A stretch of DNA of 53,977 nt, taken from positions 1-53,977 of the forward strand of contig NZ_CAKROJ010000011.1 of NCBI RefSeq assembly GCF_934372025.1, read 5' to 3'. Made by a program: the position numbers and the translations under genes. Shown piece by piece: positions 33,326 to 42,784 of the stretch. How positions within the stretch are numbered: the first letter of the stretch is position 1; every line of letters starts with the position of its first letter. This DNA comes from an uncultured Blautia sp. (GTDB taxonomy: Bacteria; Bacillota; Clostridia; Lachnospirales; Lachnospiraceae). The notes under the pieces are model-generated. The model was not told where the DNA came from. It did no database searches and saw nothing but the letters and a program-made list of their open reading frames with translations.

Positions 33326-34873
33326 TTACTTCAATATCTCATTCAACTTTGATTTGACAGCTTCTACAGATGCTTCATCCGGAATCATCACGTAACCCTT
33401 TCCTCCGGCAGAGTAACAATATTGCTGATTTCCTGTTCCATCTGCTGATATGGATTCGATATCCCATTCAATTCCTTTATCAAGCTGGAATTTTACAAGA
33501 GCTGTGATATCCTTCATCTCCATATTCGTTTCAACGGTACCTTCTGCTGCATGAAGAAGATCCAGATAATTTGTCAGAATTGCCGGAGAGCATACTTTCT
33601 TTACAACACCTCTGATAACCGCCTGCTGATTTTTGCCTCGCTGTCTGTCTCCTGTTGCAAAAGAATAACGTTCCCTTGCAAATGCAAGTGCCTCGATTCC
33701 TGACAGATTATTTTCACCAACTACAAAATGCCAGTTCGCCACAGTAAAATCTACGTCACTTTCTACCGTTACACCATCAAGCGCATCTATGATTTCTTCA
33801 AATCCTGTAAAATTCAGTTTTACATAATACTGGATCGGTATATTATATAATCCTGCAAGAGTCTTCATAGATTCATCGACGCCATAGATTCCTGCGTGTG
33901 TAAGTTTGTCCGTTTCTCCGATTCCTGCCAGTGTCACGTAATAGTCTCTTGGAGTATTTACCAGCAGGAGTTTTCCTTTCTTCGGATTTACCACGATCAG
34001 CATATTCACATCGCTTCTTCCATTTGCCTTGAGTTCTCCCTCTGTATCATTTCCACTCACATAAAGTACAAACGGTTCATCTGCAATGCTTTTCTCTGCT
34101 TTTGAAGTATCTTTACTGCTTTTATTCTTTGATTTCGCCTTCTCTTTTTTCGTACTGTTCTTTTCTGTATCAGCACTTTTTTCTGAATTTTCTTTTATAT
34201 CATTTTGTTTCTGATCCTGTATTACCAGTTTTCGTTCTATTTCATATGACCATACAGATTTCACTTCATCAGCAGCAGAACTTCCGTCTTCTTTTTCATT
34301 TACAAGTGCAAGATATGCACTGTTAAGAAGAATCGCATCTACCTTTTTATCAACAAGTGCATTTACAAGCTGGTCTGCATTTTTATATTCTACTGTAGTC
34401 AGTTTTGTTCCTGCTTTTTCTGAAGCAGCTGCAGCTGCTGTATCTGTATTTTTTCTGTCCAGATCCTTCAGGATTCCTACCTTACCATCGCCTTTTATGT
34501 CTGTAATCTTGGATGCACTGTTATTCTTAAGTACATATAACTCAATCACATCTGTACTTGTCTCTGAAGCAGTCATTTTTTCAAGTGTATCCGAGGAACG
34601 AAGCAGATAAAAATTACCAGTTGCAAACACTACCGTAAAAAGTATCAACAGAACTGCCGATACCACTTTTGTCTTTTTTCCAAACTGCATGGCAATCGAC
34701 AGACCAATCAGCACAATTATGAGCACTGCTACCGCTACCGTGTATTTCTGTGGCAGCATATCCATACTGGTCAGTGATTGAAATAAAAGAATTGCCGTCA
34801 GAACTGCCGTTACTGAGAAAATTCTGTCAAACGCTTTTAAAATGATCGATGTTACCTTCTGTTTCTTATTCAT
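33326..34873 (-). CDS. LytR-CpsA-Psr (LCP) family wall polymer ligase with an inserted binding-protein-like domain
   Basis: A 515-residue protein with three N-terminal membrane helices (about 15-100). Residues 105-215 resemble part of a solute-binding fold (VGILKDLDRKNTD, DAILLNSAYLAL); a Lys/Ser-rich linker follows (220-265). The LCP domain (about 280-515) has VNTPRDYYV, with the conserved Arg, DGVTVES and ARERYSFATGDRQRGKNQQ, the polyprenyl-phosphate binding region. LCP enzymes attach wall glycopolymers to peptidoglycan, fitting the surrounding genes. Two adjacent ATGs exist; the second has better spacing to GGAGG. Confidence 0.92.
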   Translation of the reverse strand: MNKKQKVTSIILKAFDRIFSVTAVLTAILLFQSLTSMDMLPQKYTVAVAVLIIVLIGLSIAMQFGKKTKVVSAVLLILFTVVFATGNFYLLRSSDTLEKMTASETSTDVIELYVLKNNSASKITDIKGDGKVGILKDLDRKNTDTAAAAASEKAGTKLTTVEYKNADQLVNALVDKKVDAILLNSAYLALVNEKEDGSSAADEVKSVWSYEIERKLVIQDQKQNDIKENSEKSADTEKNSTKKEKAKSKNKSSKDTSKAEKSIADEPFVLYVSGNDTEGELKANGRSDVNMLIVVNPKKGKLLLVNTPRDYYVTLAGIGETDKLTHAGIYGVDESMKTLAGLYNIPIQYYVKLNFTGFEEIIDALDGVTVESDVDFTVANWHFVVGENNLSGIEALAFARERYSFATGDRQRGKNQQAVIRGVVKKVCSPAILTNYLDLLHAAEGTVETNMEMKDITALVKFQLDKGIEWDIESISADGTGNQQYCYSAGGKGYVMIPDEASVEAVKSKLNEILK

Positions 34874-34899
34874 CATGAACCTCCTTCATTCAGGCATTT

Positions 34900-36903
34900 C
34901 TACTCTACATTCGCTTTTATCTCTGTATCCTTTATCATACTCTGGATCCAATTTTCATTATGATACAAAACTGCGATCGGCGCAACTGCATCTCTTCCTG
35001 AAATACGGATATCTGATAATGGATGAGACTGAAAATCCCTTACAAAATCCAGAATGCCACTCTGAACTTCATCACTGTTTATTTTTTCCCTTGACTGGCT
35101 GAATCTGTAATTCCCGTCGTTATCTCTGATAAAGCCCCGGAAAGAAGCATTTCCGGAACATAAAAGTAATTCCACAATAAGATTGTGTCCTCTTGATGCA
35201 TCATGTTCTTTCCAGATATCCCTGTTATTATCTGCTGCAAACAAATAGCTTTCCAGATCGCCTGCTGCAAACTGGATTCCCGTGATTTCATAATCAACAC
35301 CGTTAGCATCACAGGTACCTGCAACAAGTCCATTCAAGGTACAATTCATTTTCCATACTTTTTCAACGAGATATTTCAATGTAACAGCTCCGCTGCCTAC
35401 CCATCCAACATCCACTGCTACTGCAGATTCTGCTCCATTCAGTGCTGCTTCATAATACTTTCTGCCCTCTTCAATTTCAGCATTATAATGTCTGCAGACT
35501 TCCTTCCAATGAACATTCAGGAACTCTATCACTTTTTCTGACATCTTTGCATCAAGAATGTCATCTCGTTTATAAGATCCGGACACTTCGTTTAAAAAAG
35601 TCTCCAGCATATCTTCCAGACCCATTGTCTCAAAAATTTTACTGATTCTGTATCCCTGATTAACCTTGTGCTGAACCATACGCTGAATATAATGTGCTTT
35701 AAAATATTCTGCACACATCTTGGTAGACGCCAGTCTGGACCAGTATACATACTCACATTTTTCTTTTTCTTCCGGGAACATAAGCTTATATGCCTGATTC
35801 AGAATATCCCCGTCTCTGGCAAGAAACAAAATCTTATCTGTTTTATTTTTCTGTACATAATCATGAATAAACTGACAATATCCTGTTACAAAAAGTCCAC
35901 CATATACATAGCCAAATTCATATAATCTGCTTCTGTTTTTGAGCCCATTGTACAGATGTCCGTTTACAAGACCTGCATATACAGAACGCATGACCGGAGA
36001 CATATCTCTTGCTCTGAGAGATTTTCCCTGCTCATTGACATTACTGTAATGAAAAGCCTCGATTTTTCTACCCCGGGCTTTTTTTATGTCGGAATACTCA
36101 TTATCGCCGACATGAAAATATCGTCTGTCTGTACCGTACTTTTTCAAAACAATATCATAAAGATCTCCCTCACACTTGGAAGCTCTGTAATCTGAAGAAA
36201 CAAAATAATCTTCAAACTCCGGATATCCACAATGATGCAATAATTCCCTGATATTCTCTCTGCTCAGATACATATCAGAACATATGATCATTTTTTTACC
36301 CATTTTTTTCAGGATTTTCACCAGTTCCAGAAAATATGGATTTCCATAGCAGGCTTTCTGTTCAGCTCTCAGTTCTGCTTTCATTCCCACCTGAACTTCA
36401 ATTCCACTAAGTTCTTCTGCTTTTTTCCATATTTCTTCCAGTGTAACTTCTGAATCTTTCTCCCGCTTCAGGCGATCCTGCCGTGCAAGATACTCAGAAT
36501 GCTGTCTGATCCTTTTCAGATCCGGATATAACAGTTCTCTCTGCATCAGCCAGAACGTATCTTCCGGTTTTCCAAATCTTCTCAGAATCAAAGTATCAAA
36601 AACGTCAAACGAGATAATATCAGCTTTTTTCAGTTTTTCTGCCAGTTCTTCCACAGAACAGCTCTGGCAGTTAACTGATTCCGGACACTCCGGCAGTTCT
36701 ATATTTCTGTCATGTTCAAGATCTGTAGTTGTATTTAATTTGTTCTGTTTAAAAATATAATACTTTATATTCAGATTTATAAGATAGCCCCAGGCAAACG
36801 CTCTCTGTATACCTGTTTTTTTGTCTCTGTATATCTGATATCGTTCTTTTATCCCGGGAACACGGTTCACCAGTTTGTTATATAAAAATATATTCCAACG
36901 CAT
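34900..36903 (-). CDS. HAD-domain protein with C-terminal FLARD/DxGWxG domain (COG5610-like)
   Basis: A 667-residue cytosolic protein. Residues 95-290 are a HAD-IA-like domain: motif I SFDVFDTLI (D100), motif II ICSDMY (Ser209, Asp211), motif IV HVGDNEYSDI (D268). Residue +2 after the nucleophile is Phe, not the Asp usual in phosphatases. Residues about 320-640 are an unnamed domain with FLARDG (361-366), an SR pair (390-391) and DVGWVG (499-504), shared with the genes at 36909 and 44964. Function unknown; location points to polymer synthesis. Five bases after the previous gene; weak RBS, so translational coupling is likely. Confidence 0.82.
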   Translation of the reverse strand: MRWNIFLYNKLVNRVPGIKERYQIYRDKKTGIQRAFAWGYLINLNIKYYIFKQNKLNTTTDLEHDRNIELPECPESVNCQSCSVEELAEKLKKADIISFDVFDTLILRRFGKPEDTFWLMQRELLYPDLKRIRQHSEYLARQDRLKREKDSEVTLEEIWKKAEELSGIEVQVGMKAELRAEQKACYGNPYFLELVKILKKMGKKMIICSDMYLSRENIRELLHHCGYPEFEDYFVSSDYRASKCEGDLYDIVLKKYGTDRRYFHVGDNEYSDIKKARGRKIEAFHYSNVNEQGKSLRARDMSPVMRSVYAGLVNGHLYNGLKNRSRLYEFGYVYGGLFVTGYCQFIHDYVQKNKTDKILFLARDGDILNQAYKLMFPEEKEKCEYVYWSRLASTKMCAEYFKAHYIQRMVQHKVNQGYRISKIFETMGLEDMLETFLNEVSGSYKRDDILDAKMSEKVIEFLNVHWKEVCRHYNAEIEEGRKYYEAALNGAESAVAVDVGWVGSGAVTLKYLVEKVWKMNCTLNGLVAGTCDANGVDYEITGIQFAAGDLESYLFAADNNRDIWKEHDASRGHNLIVELLLCSGNASFRGFIRDNDGNYRFSQSREKINSDEVQSGILDFVRDFQSHPLSDIRISGRDAVAPIAVLYHNENWIQSMIKDTEIKANVE

Positions 36904-36908
36904 CTCTG

Positions 36909-38255
36909 TTAAAAATGAATTCCCTTCTTTATGTAACTGAATATTTTGTAGCAGGAATAACTGAATTTATGCATTATTCCGATATGAACGCTTCTTGTCG
37001 CGCTGGCTTCGTACCATGCACTTTCATGGATATGTTTCCTACGGATACCAAATGCAGTCAGAAGCTTATTTCCAAAATGATTTTCCTGAAGCTGTTTTTC
37101 TGACATGGGAACCGCCAGATCCTGCATATGATCATCCAGAAGATCATCTGAAAACTGCAAAGTTCCATAATAATATGCTTCATCTCTTGAAGGATCCCAC
37201 ATAAAACGTCTCAATGATTTCTGCAGAATCTTCTTGTTCTTTTTGATATTCACATGTTCAATATCACTTTTTGAACAACAATGCAGCATTTTATCTGTAT
37301 ATTTCCTTAATACTTCAAAAAAGTGCTCTGTCTTCTCTTTATTCTGTGCTCTGTAAGATGCCAGTATGGGAACCATCCTGCTGTCCTTTTCTTCATATCC
37401 CACTGTGGTTCCGTGCGGTGCACTCAAAATTGTTTCCAGGAAACAGTTGCTAAAAAACACTTTATTCATGATTTCCTTCTTTGGTGAGAAATAAAAGGAA
37501 TGATACTTTTGCGGATCACATCCCACAGGTGTCTCAAATAATCCAAAATAAAATCCCTCTACCTCTGTCGTACATCCACACTTTTTTCGGATTTCATTTA
37601 TACTTTTCTGTGTTGTACCTGTCCATCCACTGTCAACAATACCTGTTCTTTCTTCCAGCATTCCTTCCTGCCTGAAATATTTACAGACATTGTCTTTTTT
37701 TTCCATTGATACATTTTTCAGCATTTCCATATATCTTTTGTTTTCTGAAAGCTCTTTTTTCATTGTTCTGAGTTCCGGATATGGAATAATATCATCCAGT
37801 TCCCGTTCAATTTCAAAATATTCCCTCAGTTTCTCTGCTTTCCGCGGTTCAAATCCTGAACGGATCAGAATCTTTCGAAGGGATACATCAATGCCGCCGC
37901 GACAGACATGTTCCAGTGCTTCTTCAAGATTCTCTGCATACATGGGCACTCTGAGTGAGTATCTGGAACAGTAAAAATAACTGCACTCCAATTCAAGATG
38001 AAGTTTCTCGCAATAACGTCTGGCAATCTTATAGATTGGATAACTGTCCCGGGCCAGGAAAAACAAATGTTTGATCTTATAACGTACTGCCTCTTCCAGA
38101 AGCCAGATGACAAACAGATTCAGCATCGGTGCCAGCACATAGTCATCAACACAGTTTACTGTTTTCTGACATTCCTGATTCTGGTATGGTCTGTAAAAAA
38201 TCTCTGATTTTTTCAATTGTTTTCGATACTTTTCGGCGTGTTTTTCTATTTTCAT
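36909..38255 (-). CDS. Stand-alone FLARD/DxGWxG domain protein
   Basis: A 448-residue protein with FLARDS (66-71), an SR pair (97-98) and DSGWTG (208-213), matching the C-terminal domains of the proteins at 34900 and 44964. There is no HAD domain and no membrane segment. I do not recognise a named function. The spacing of Asp/Arg-rich motifs could mark a nucleotide-sugar or phospho-glycan enzyme, but this is a guess. The ATG shares one base with the preceding GT2 stop... in transcript order the GT2 gene (38255-39082) comes first and its TAA overlaps this ATG as TAATG. Confidence 0.75.
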   Translation of the reverse strand: MKIEKHAEKYRKQLKKSEIFYRPYQNQECQKTVNCVDDYVLAPMLNLFVIWLLEEAVRYKIKHLFFLARDSYPIYKIARRYCEKLHLELECSYFYCSRYSLRVPMYAENLEEALEHVCRGGIDVSLRKILIRSGFEPRKAEKLREYFEIERELDDIIPYPELRTMKKELSENKRYMEMLKNVSMEKKDNVCKYFRQEGMLEERTGIVDSGWTGTTQKSINEIRKKCGCTTEVEGFYFGLFETPVGCDPQKYHSFYFSPKKEIMNKVFFSNCFLETILSAPHGTTVGYEEKDSRMVPILASYRAQNKEKTEHFFEVLRKYTDKMLHCCSKSDIEHVNIKKNKKILQKSLRRFMWDPSRDEAYYYGTLQFSDDLLDDHMQDLAVPMSEKQLQENHFGNKLLTAFGIRRKHIHESAWYEASATRSVHIGIMHKFSYSCYKIFSYIKKGIHF

Positions 38256-39082
38256 TATCTGATTGTTTTCCTCTTTTTGTTTTTGTACCGCCTGATCTTT
38301 TGTGCTACTGCCGGAAAGCGCGATGCCACATATACCACTATCGGCTTTAAAATATATGGTATTGTCTGTATTCCAAACAGTTTCAGCCGGTAAAATCCCT
38401 GAATACGTATCAGCATCTCTGAAAAACAGTACCTGAACCGCCTTTTCAGATATTTAGAATCCTCTCTGTATCGGATCAGCGTTTCCTGCATGTTATATCC
38501 TCTGTGTCCACTGGCTGTAAGTCGCATAAATAATTCATAATCCTCACATCTGGCAGTCCACATAGAATCACGGTATCCATTTGCTTCTTTCAGAACATTT
38601 CTCCTGAATATAACACCAGGGTGTATATATGGAGAATATTTCAAAAACGCTTTTTTGTCCGGGCATTCCGGCCGCATTGCGATTCCCCAGCAGCCATCTG
38701 TATCTATCAGTTCCGCTGCGCAGCCTGTCCAGGAATATTCTGGATTCTCTTCCAGAAATGCCACCTGTTTTTCGATACGCTCCGGAAAAGCCTCATCGTC
38801 ATCATCCATTCTGGCTATGTATTCACCTTTTGCCTGTACGATACAGACATTCAATGCATAAGCCAGTCCTCTGTTCTCACCGCCGCACACATAGCGTATT
38901 CTTGGATCCGTTTCTGCTATTTTCCTGATATTCCCTGCTGTATTCTTTTCTGATCCATCATCGTAAAGCAGCAGTTCCCAGTTTGTATATGTCTGAGTAA
39001 TAATGGATTCTACCGATTTCTTCAGTTTTTCACAGTCCGGATTATAAGTTCCCATGATCACACTGACCAGTACCTGACTCAT
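38255..39082 (-). CDS. Glycosyltransferase family 2
   Basis: A 275-residue GT-A enzyme. SVIMGTYNPD begins the nucleotide-binding fold, DDGS and the metal-binding ARMDDDDEAFPER (DxD) follow, and EDYELFMRL holds the likely catalytic acidic residue. It transfers one sugar from a nucleotide sugar to the growing glycan on the inner face of the membrane. Both ends overlap neighbours: ATGA with the GT4 gene upstream and TAATG with the next gene. Confidence 0.93.
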   Translation of the reverse strand: MSQVLVSVIMGTYNPDCEKLKKSVESIITQTYTNWELLLYDDGSEKNTAGNIRKIAETDPRIRYVCGGENRGLAYALNVCIVQAKGEYIARMDDDDEAFPERIEKQVAFLEENPEYSWTGCAAELIDTDGCWGIAMRPECPDKKAFLKYSPYIHPGVIFRRNVLKEANGYRDSMWTARCEDYELFMRLTASGHRGYNMQETLIRYREDSKYLKRRFRYCFSEMLIRIQGFYRLKLFGIQTIPYILKPIVVYVASRFPAVAQKIRRYKNKKRKTIR

Positions 39083-40266
39083 TTCTGCATCGCTCTCTCT
39101 GTTTCTTTATATATTTTCTGAAGCATTTGTCTTGCATATTTTGTATCAAATTTCTCTACGGAATCACAACAGTATTTTTTCATCTGGTTCCTGTCATCTG
39201 CACTCATATTTTTAATGGAATAAATTCCTCTTAAAAAACCATCTACATCCCGGCAGTTATACACAAAACCATTTTTGCCATTGACCATATACTCTCTCGT
39301 TCCACGATTGTCTGCTGCCAGAACCGGAATTCCCATTGCCAGGGATTCTATCCCTGCCATTCCCAGTCCTTCTCGGATTGACGGGAAGATCGTAAGATCT
39401 GCCATTGCATAATACTGACGTATATCATGGCAGTATCCCCAGAAAAATACTCTGCTGTTAATCCCCAGTTTTGCCGCATAGTCCCGGATTTCGTTTCTGA
39501 AAAAGCCATCTCCGCAGATACCATAACATATCTTTTCATCGCGTCCGGTCGCTTCTTCTGTTTTTTTGATTTTCTGAACTGCGTCCAATACTACTTTATG
39601 ATTCTTATTCTCATTGAGCTCACCAACAGACAAAATCATAAATACATCTTCCGGAATCTGAAATTTCTTTCTGAGGCTTTGTTTTTCCTCTTCTCCTGCT
39701 GGAAAAAATCGTTCTCTGTCAATCCCGACTCCGGGCATTTTGTATACCCTGCCGCCTTTTCTTAGATGAAGCTTCCGGGCATTTATGTAATCTTCCTCGT
39801 TGATAACCACAATTGCATCTGTAAATGGTGCCAGCAGTTTTTCTACACTGTAAAATATTGTATTATTTAACAGGGGAGCTCCCTTAAAAAAATGAAATCC
39901 ATGAGCTGTATAAATAACCTTTGGTTTCTTTTTCAGTGAGCAGAAACGTCCTGCCAGACGCCCAAGCATTCCTCCAACCGGTGTATGGCAATGGATCAGC
40001 TGTATATTTTCCTCATTAATAATCTTTATCAGCTGCTTCAGTGCCTGAAAATTCATCTTGAACATATATGGTGATCTGGCAATATCAACATGATGAAAAA
40101 TAATATTTCGTTCACTAAGCTGTGTTTCCTCATACAGATATCCCTTTTCATTTCTGTTCGATGCATAATGCACTTCATAGCCCATTTTCTGCAGGATTTC
40201 CACATCATTCATGCAGAATTTAAGCAGAAATCCACTTACATGTGTAACAATCAATGCTTTTTTCAT
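39079..40266 (-). CDS. Glycosyltransferase family 4 (GT-B)
   Basis: A 395-residue GT-B transferase, EpsD/WcaA-like. HCHTPVGGMLGRL, VGELNENKNHKVVLDA and FPSIREGLGMAGIESLAMGIPVLA (the E-x7-E nucleotide-sugar motif) are typical of GT4. N-terminal VTHVSGFLLKF starts the acceptor half. It adds a retaining-linkage sugar to the lipid-linked polymer. Next GT2 gene overlaps by four bases; the LtaS-like gene lies 25 bases before it in the transcript. Confidence 0.93.
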   Translation of the reverse strand: MKKALIVTHVSGFLLKFCMNDVEILQKMGYEVHYASNRNEKGYLYEETQLSERNIIFHHVDIARSPYMFKMNFQALKQLIKIINEENIQLIHCHTPVGGMLGRLAGRFCSLKKKPKVIYTAHGFHFFKGAPLLNNTIFYSVEKLLAPFTDAIVVINEEDYINARKLHLRKGGRVYKMPGVGIDRERFFPAGEEEKQSLRKKFQIPEDVFMILSVGELNENKNHKVVLDAVQKIKKTEEATGRDEKICYGICGDGFFRNEIRDYAAKLGINSRVFFWGYCHDIRQYYAMADLTIFPSIREGLGMAGIESLAMGIPVLAADNRGTREYMVNGKNGFVYNCRDVDGFLRGIYSIKNMSADDRNQMKKYCCDSVEKFDTKYARQMLQKIYKETERAMQK

Positions 40267-40291
40267 ACGCTTTTAAACCAGTTTCTCCCTC

Positions 40292-42709
40292 TTAATATTC
40301 CCAAAATTTATCTGCATACCGTTTTCCAAAAATATAATCATACTGCAGCAATCTGTACTCTTCACGCATGGCAGCTTCTTCCTCTGTTATTTCTGCGATA
40401 TTCCTGTAACTGCGGTCTTTTGAAACAATGATTGATGAGTCTGCTGCTGAATAACAGTTCTTTACTTTCAGAAGATATTTCCAGAATTTCGTACTCCTCA
40501 GGTTATACTTTTCAAAAACTGTCGGCAGAAGTTCTCCCATTTCCATAATTCCTGCATCTTCGCTGTCATTTCTGAAATTTGACCATACAAGAAACGGAAC
40601 CCTGTGTGTTTCATAATCATATTCCGCTTCATTCCCGATCCAGGAAGACTTTTCCAGGACACGATCGTTCTTCGGACCGGCATCACTCATATGATCTCCA
40701 AAATAGATAATAATTGTATTCTGATCCACAGACCTGAAATAATCCACCAGTTCTCCCAGTGCCCTGTCAGATTCATGAAGACCTGTAAGCTGATCCTCCA
40801 GACAGTCTGCGGCAACTTCACCATATACATCTGTTGAGAAATTTACTTTTTTCTCTTCATAAATATTCTCTTTCCAGTATCCGCCATGATTCTGCATGGT
40901 AACACCAAACATAAACACCGGGTGATTTTTGTCTGGTCTGTTTTCATATTCACTGATCATTTTCTGATACATGGATTCGTCTGATATGTAATTTCTTATG
41001 ATCTTGGGATTTTCAAATGAATCTTCAAAAAATCTCTGCTCAAATCCCATATTGATATATGCATTTTCACGATTATAATTTGATGCCAGGTATGGATGAA
41101 AAGCCATTGTCTCATACCCCTGATTTTTCAGAATTTCTACTGCTGAATAAAAATCTTTTTTGAGATACCTTCCATATATCATATAATCGCTTGGCAAAAA
41201 TTCTCCACTGAATCCTGTCAGAAATTCAAACTCGCTCACTACCGTTCCACCATTCAAAACATGTGGAAAAAGCTCTCCGTACATACCCTCTTTCTTGAGG
41301 TTTTCGTAAACCGGCAATAATGGTTCATCCATTTTGATTGTATCCAGTCTTGAAGCATCCCAGTAAGATTCACTCATGATCGCGATGATATTCGGAGTTT
41401 CTGTCTGCTGTGTTTCACCCGCAGCACTGCCATCCGCATATTTCGCACTGATCGTATCCATCGTTGTCTCATTGTATTTCTGCGGCTTGTCAGCAGGGTT
41501 TACATAAGACAGATACTCCAGGAATGCAGGCACAAATCCTCTGGCTTCGTACTGATCTTCCACCTTGAATGTCCTGTAAGTGCTATCACTTTCCTCAGAA
41601 ACATTCCGAACAAAACCAGTGTATACATAAAAGACGATACAGGCACAGATAACAACAGCACTTCCCAGACGCTTTAAAATGCCCCAAATGCCAGATTCCC
41701 TTCCGGTCTTCTTCACCAGGAAAAATAATAATACTGCAGTGCCTGCTGCGATCAGCAGTGCCGCAACTTCCTGGAGCGATATCGCCATCTCATAATTCCC
41801 GGCAACACTGAGCGCTTCTTTTGCCATGGAGACATCCCACGGCAGTAACGGCATTCCTCTGTTGGAAAATTTTATGTTGCTGATGGTCTCCAGAACTATC
41901 ACGCCAAGAGCTGTAAGCCCAAAAGAAAGCCATACTCTTTTGAAAATACAGGTGAGGACCTGCATAACAAGAAACAGAAGAATGGCAGTTTTTATGAACA
42001 GATGTGTCTGACCTGAAATATAGGCCCAGCTGTCTTTGACCGTTCCGTACTGTACAAATACTGCCAGTAACTCAAGAAATAATGCGAGAAAAGCATGCAG
42101 TATGATCCTGACTGAGATAATATCGGTGGTTTTTTGATTTTTATTCCGTCTGATGACTACTATAAATATCAGCATTGCTATTCCGAATGTCATCAGCCAC
42201 ATCGCCATATGTTCTTCTGGAAGTATCCATATGCTTGTTGTACATTTTACTGATGTTTTTTCCCAGTCAGCATCTGTATAAAGATCCACACTCTTTAAAA
42301 GTTTTCCATTAATATAAATGTCTGCGCACCCTGAGCCTCTTTCTTCTACAAAAACAAATTCAAGACTGTGCACTGCTAGCAGATTTACAAATAATTCTGC
42401 ACTTTTATCCACATTGAATGCGCATAAAAAATCATTTTGAGAATCATATGTCCAAGGCTCTTCCGCTATATACTCTAGTTTTCCAAGATTAACTTCCTTG
42501 CCATTTACTATGATCTGACTTAGTGTCACATTGTTTGCCAATGACTTTTCGTTTTTTTCACCTGTTGCAATAATTCCCACCGAAATATTTTTATTATATA
42601 ACGGTATAGCCGGAGAATTAAATATATACACTGCAACAAGCATTATTATCCAGACAGCTATAAAAATACAATATTTATTTGCCGTATTTTGAATTTTATT
42701 TTTTATCAT
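40292..42709 (-). CDS. LtaS-like membrane sulfatase-superfamily transferase with extra N-terminal outer domain
   Basis: An 805-residue enzyme. One N-terminal helix (15-31) leads to an outer domain (about 35-165, beta-rich), then five or so helices (170-375) and the sulfatase-fold catalytic domain (about 440-760). Metal and nucleophile residues fit LtaS: Glu in IIAIMSESYWD, Thr in NGGTVVSEFEFLTG and Asp-His in IIYFGDHMSD. LtaS enzymes move glycerol-phosphate from phosphatidylglycerol to glycans outside the cell. Here it may decorate the exported polymer with phosphoglycerol rather than make classic lipoteichoic acid. Length exceeds S. aureus LtaS (about 650). Confidence 0.88.
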   Translation of the reverse strand: MIKNKIQNTANKYCIFIAVWIIMLVAVYIFNSPAIPLYNKNISVGIIATGEKNEKSLANNVTLSQIIVNGKEVNLGKLEYIAEEPWTYDSQNDFLCAFNVDKSAELFVNLLAVHSLEFVFVEERGSGCADIYINGKLLKSVDLYTDADWEKTSVKCTTSIWILPEEHMAMWLMTFGIAMLIFIVVIRRNKNQKTTDIISVRIILHAFLALFLELLAVFVQYGTVKDSWAYISGQTHLFIKTAILLFLVMQVLTCIFKRVWLSFGLTALGVIVLETISNIKFSNRGMPLLPWDVSMAKEALSVAGNYEMAISLQEVAALLIAAGTAVLLFFLVKKTGRESGIWGILKRLGSAVVICACIVFYVYTGFVRNVSEESDSTYRTFKVEDQYEARGFVPAFLEYLSYVNPADKPQKYNETTMDTISAKYADGSAAGETQQTETPNIIAIMSESYWDASRLDTIKMDEPLLPVYENLKKEGMYGELFPHVLNGGTVVSEFEFLTGFSGEFLPSDYMIYGRYLKKDFYSAVEILKNQGYETMAFHPYLASNYNRENAYINMGFEQRFFEDSFENPKIIRNYISDESMYQKMISEYENRPDKNHPVFMFGVTMQNHGGYWKENIYEEKKVNFSTDVYGEVAADCLEDQLTGLHESDRALGELVDYFRSVDQNTIIIYFGDHMSDAGPKNDRVLEKSSWIGNEAEYDYETHRVPFLVWSNFRNDSEDAGIMEMGELLPTVFEKYNLRSTKFWKYLLKVKNCYSAADSSIIVSKDRSYRNIAEITEEEAAMREEYRLLQYDYIFGKRYADKFWEY

Positions 42710-42755
42710 AACATTCTATTTTCCAAGTATATCATCCGTTTTAACTTTTTTGACA

Positions 42756-42784
42756 ATTATAGCCAGGATAAACCTGGCTATAAT
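42756..42784 (-). terminator. Perfect 12-bp hairpin directly after the kinase stop codon
   Basis: ATTATAGCCAGG pairs with CCTGGCTATAAT around a five-base loop, starting the base after the kinase TAA. On the minus strand it is followed by A-rich, not U-rich, sequence, so it may be a processing or 3'-protecting hairpin. A TGATATACT extended -10 (42726 region) follows but would leave only a ten-base leader for the next gene. Confidence 0.45.

Noticed and set aside
35203..35541. Plus-strand frame inside the HAD protein gene
   Set aside because: Antisense shadow without RBS; the minus-strand protein has clear domains.
42726..42756. Promoter for the LtaS-like gene (TTGTCA, 19 bases, TGATATACT)
   Set aside because: It would leave about ten bases of leader and no RBS; spacing is also poor. 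Kept only as a note on the hairpin.
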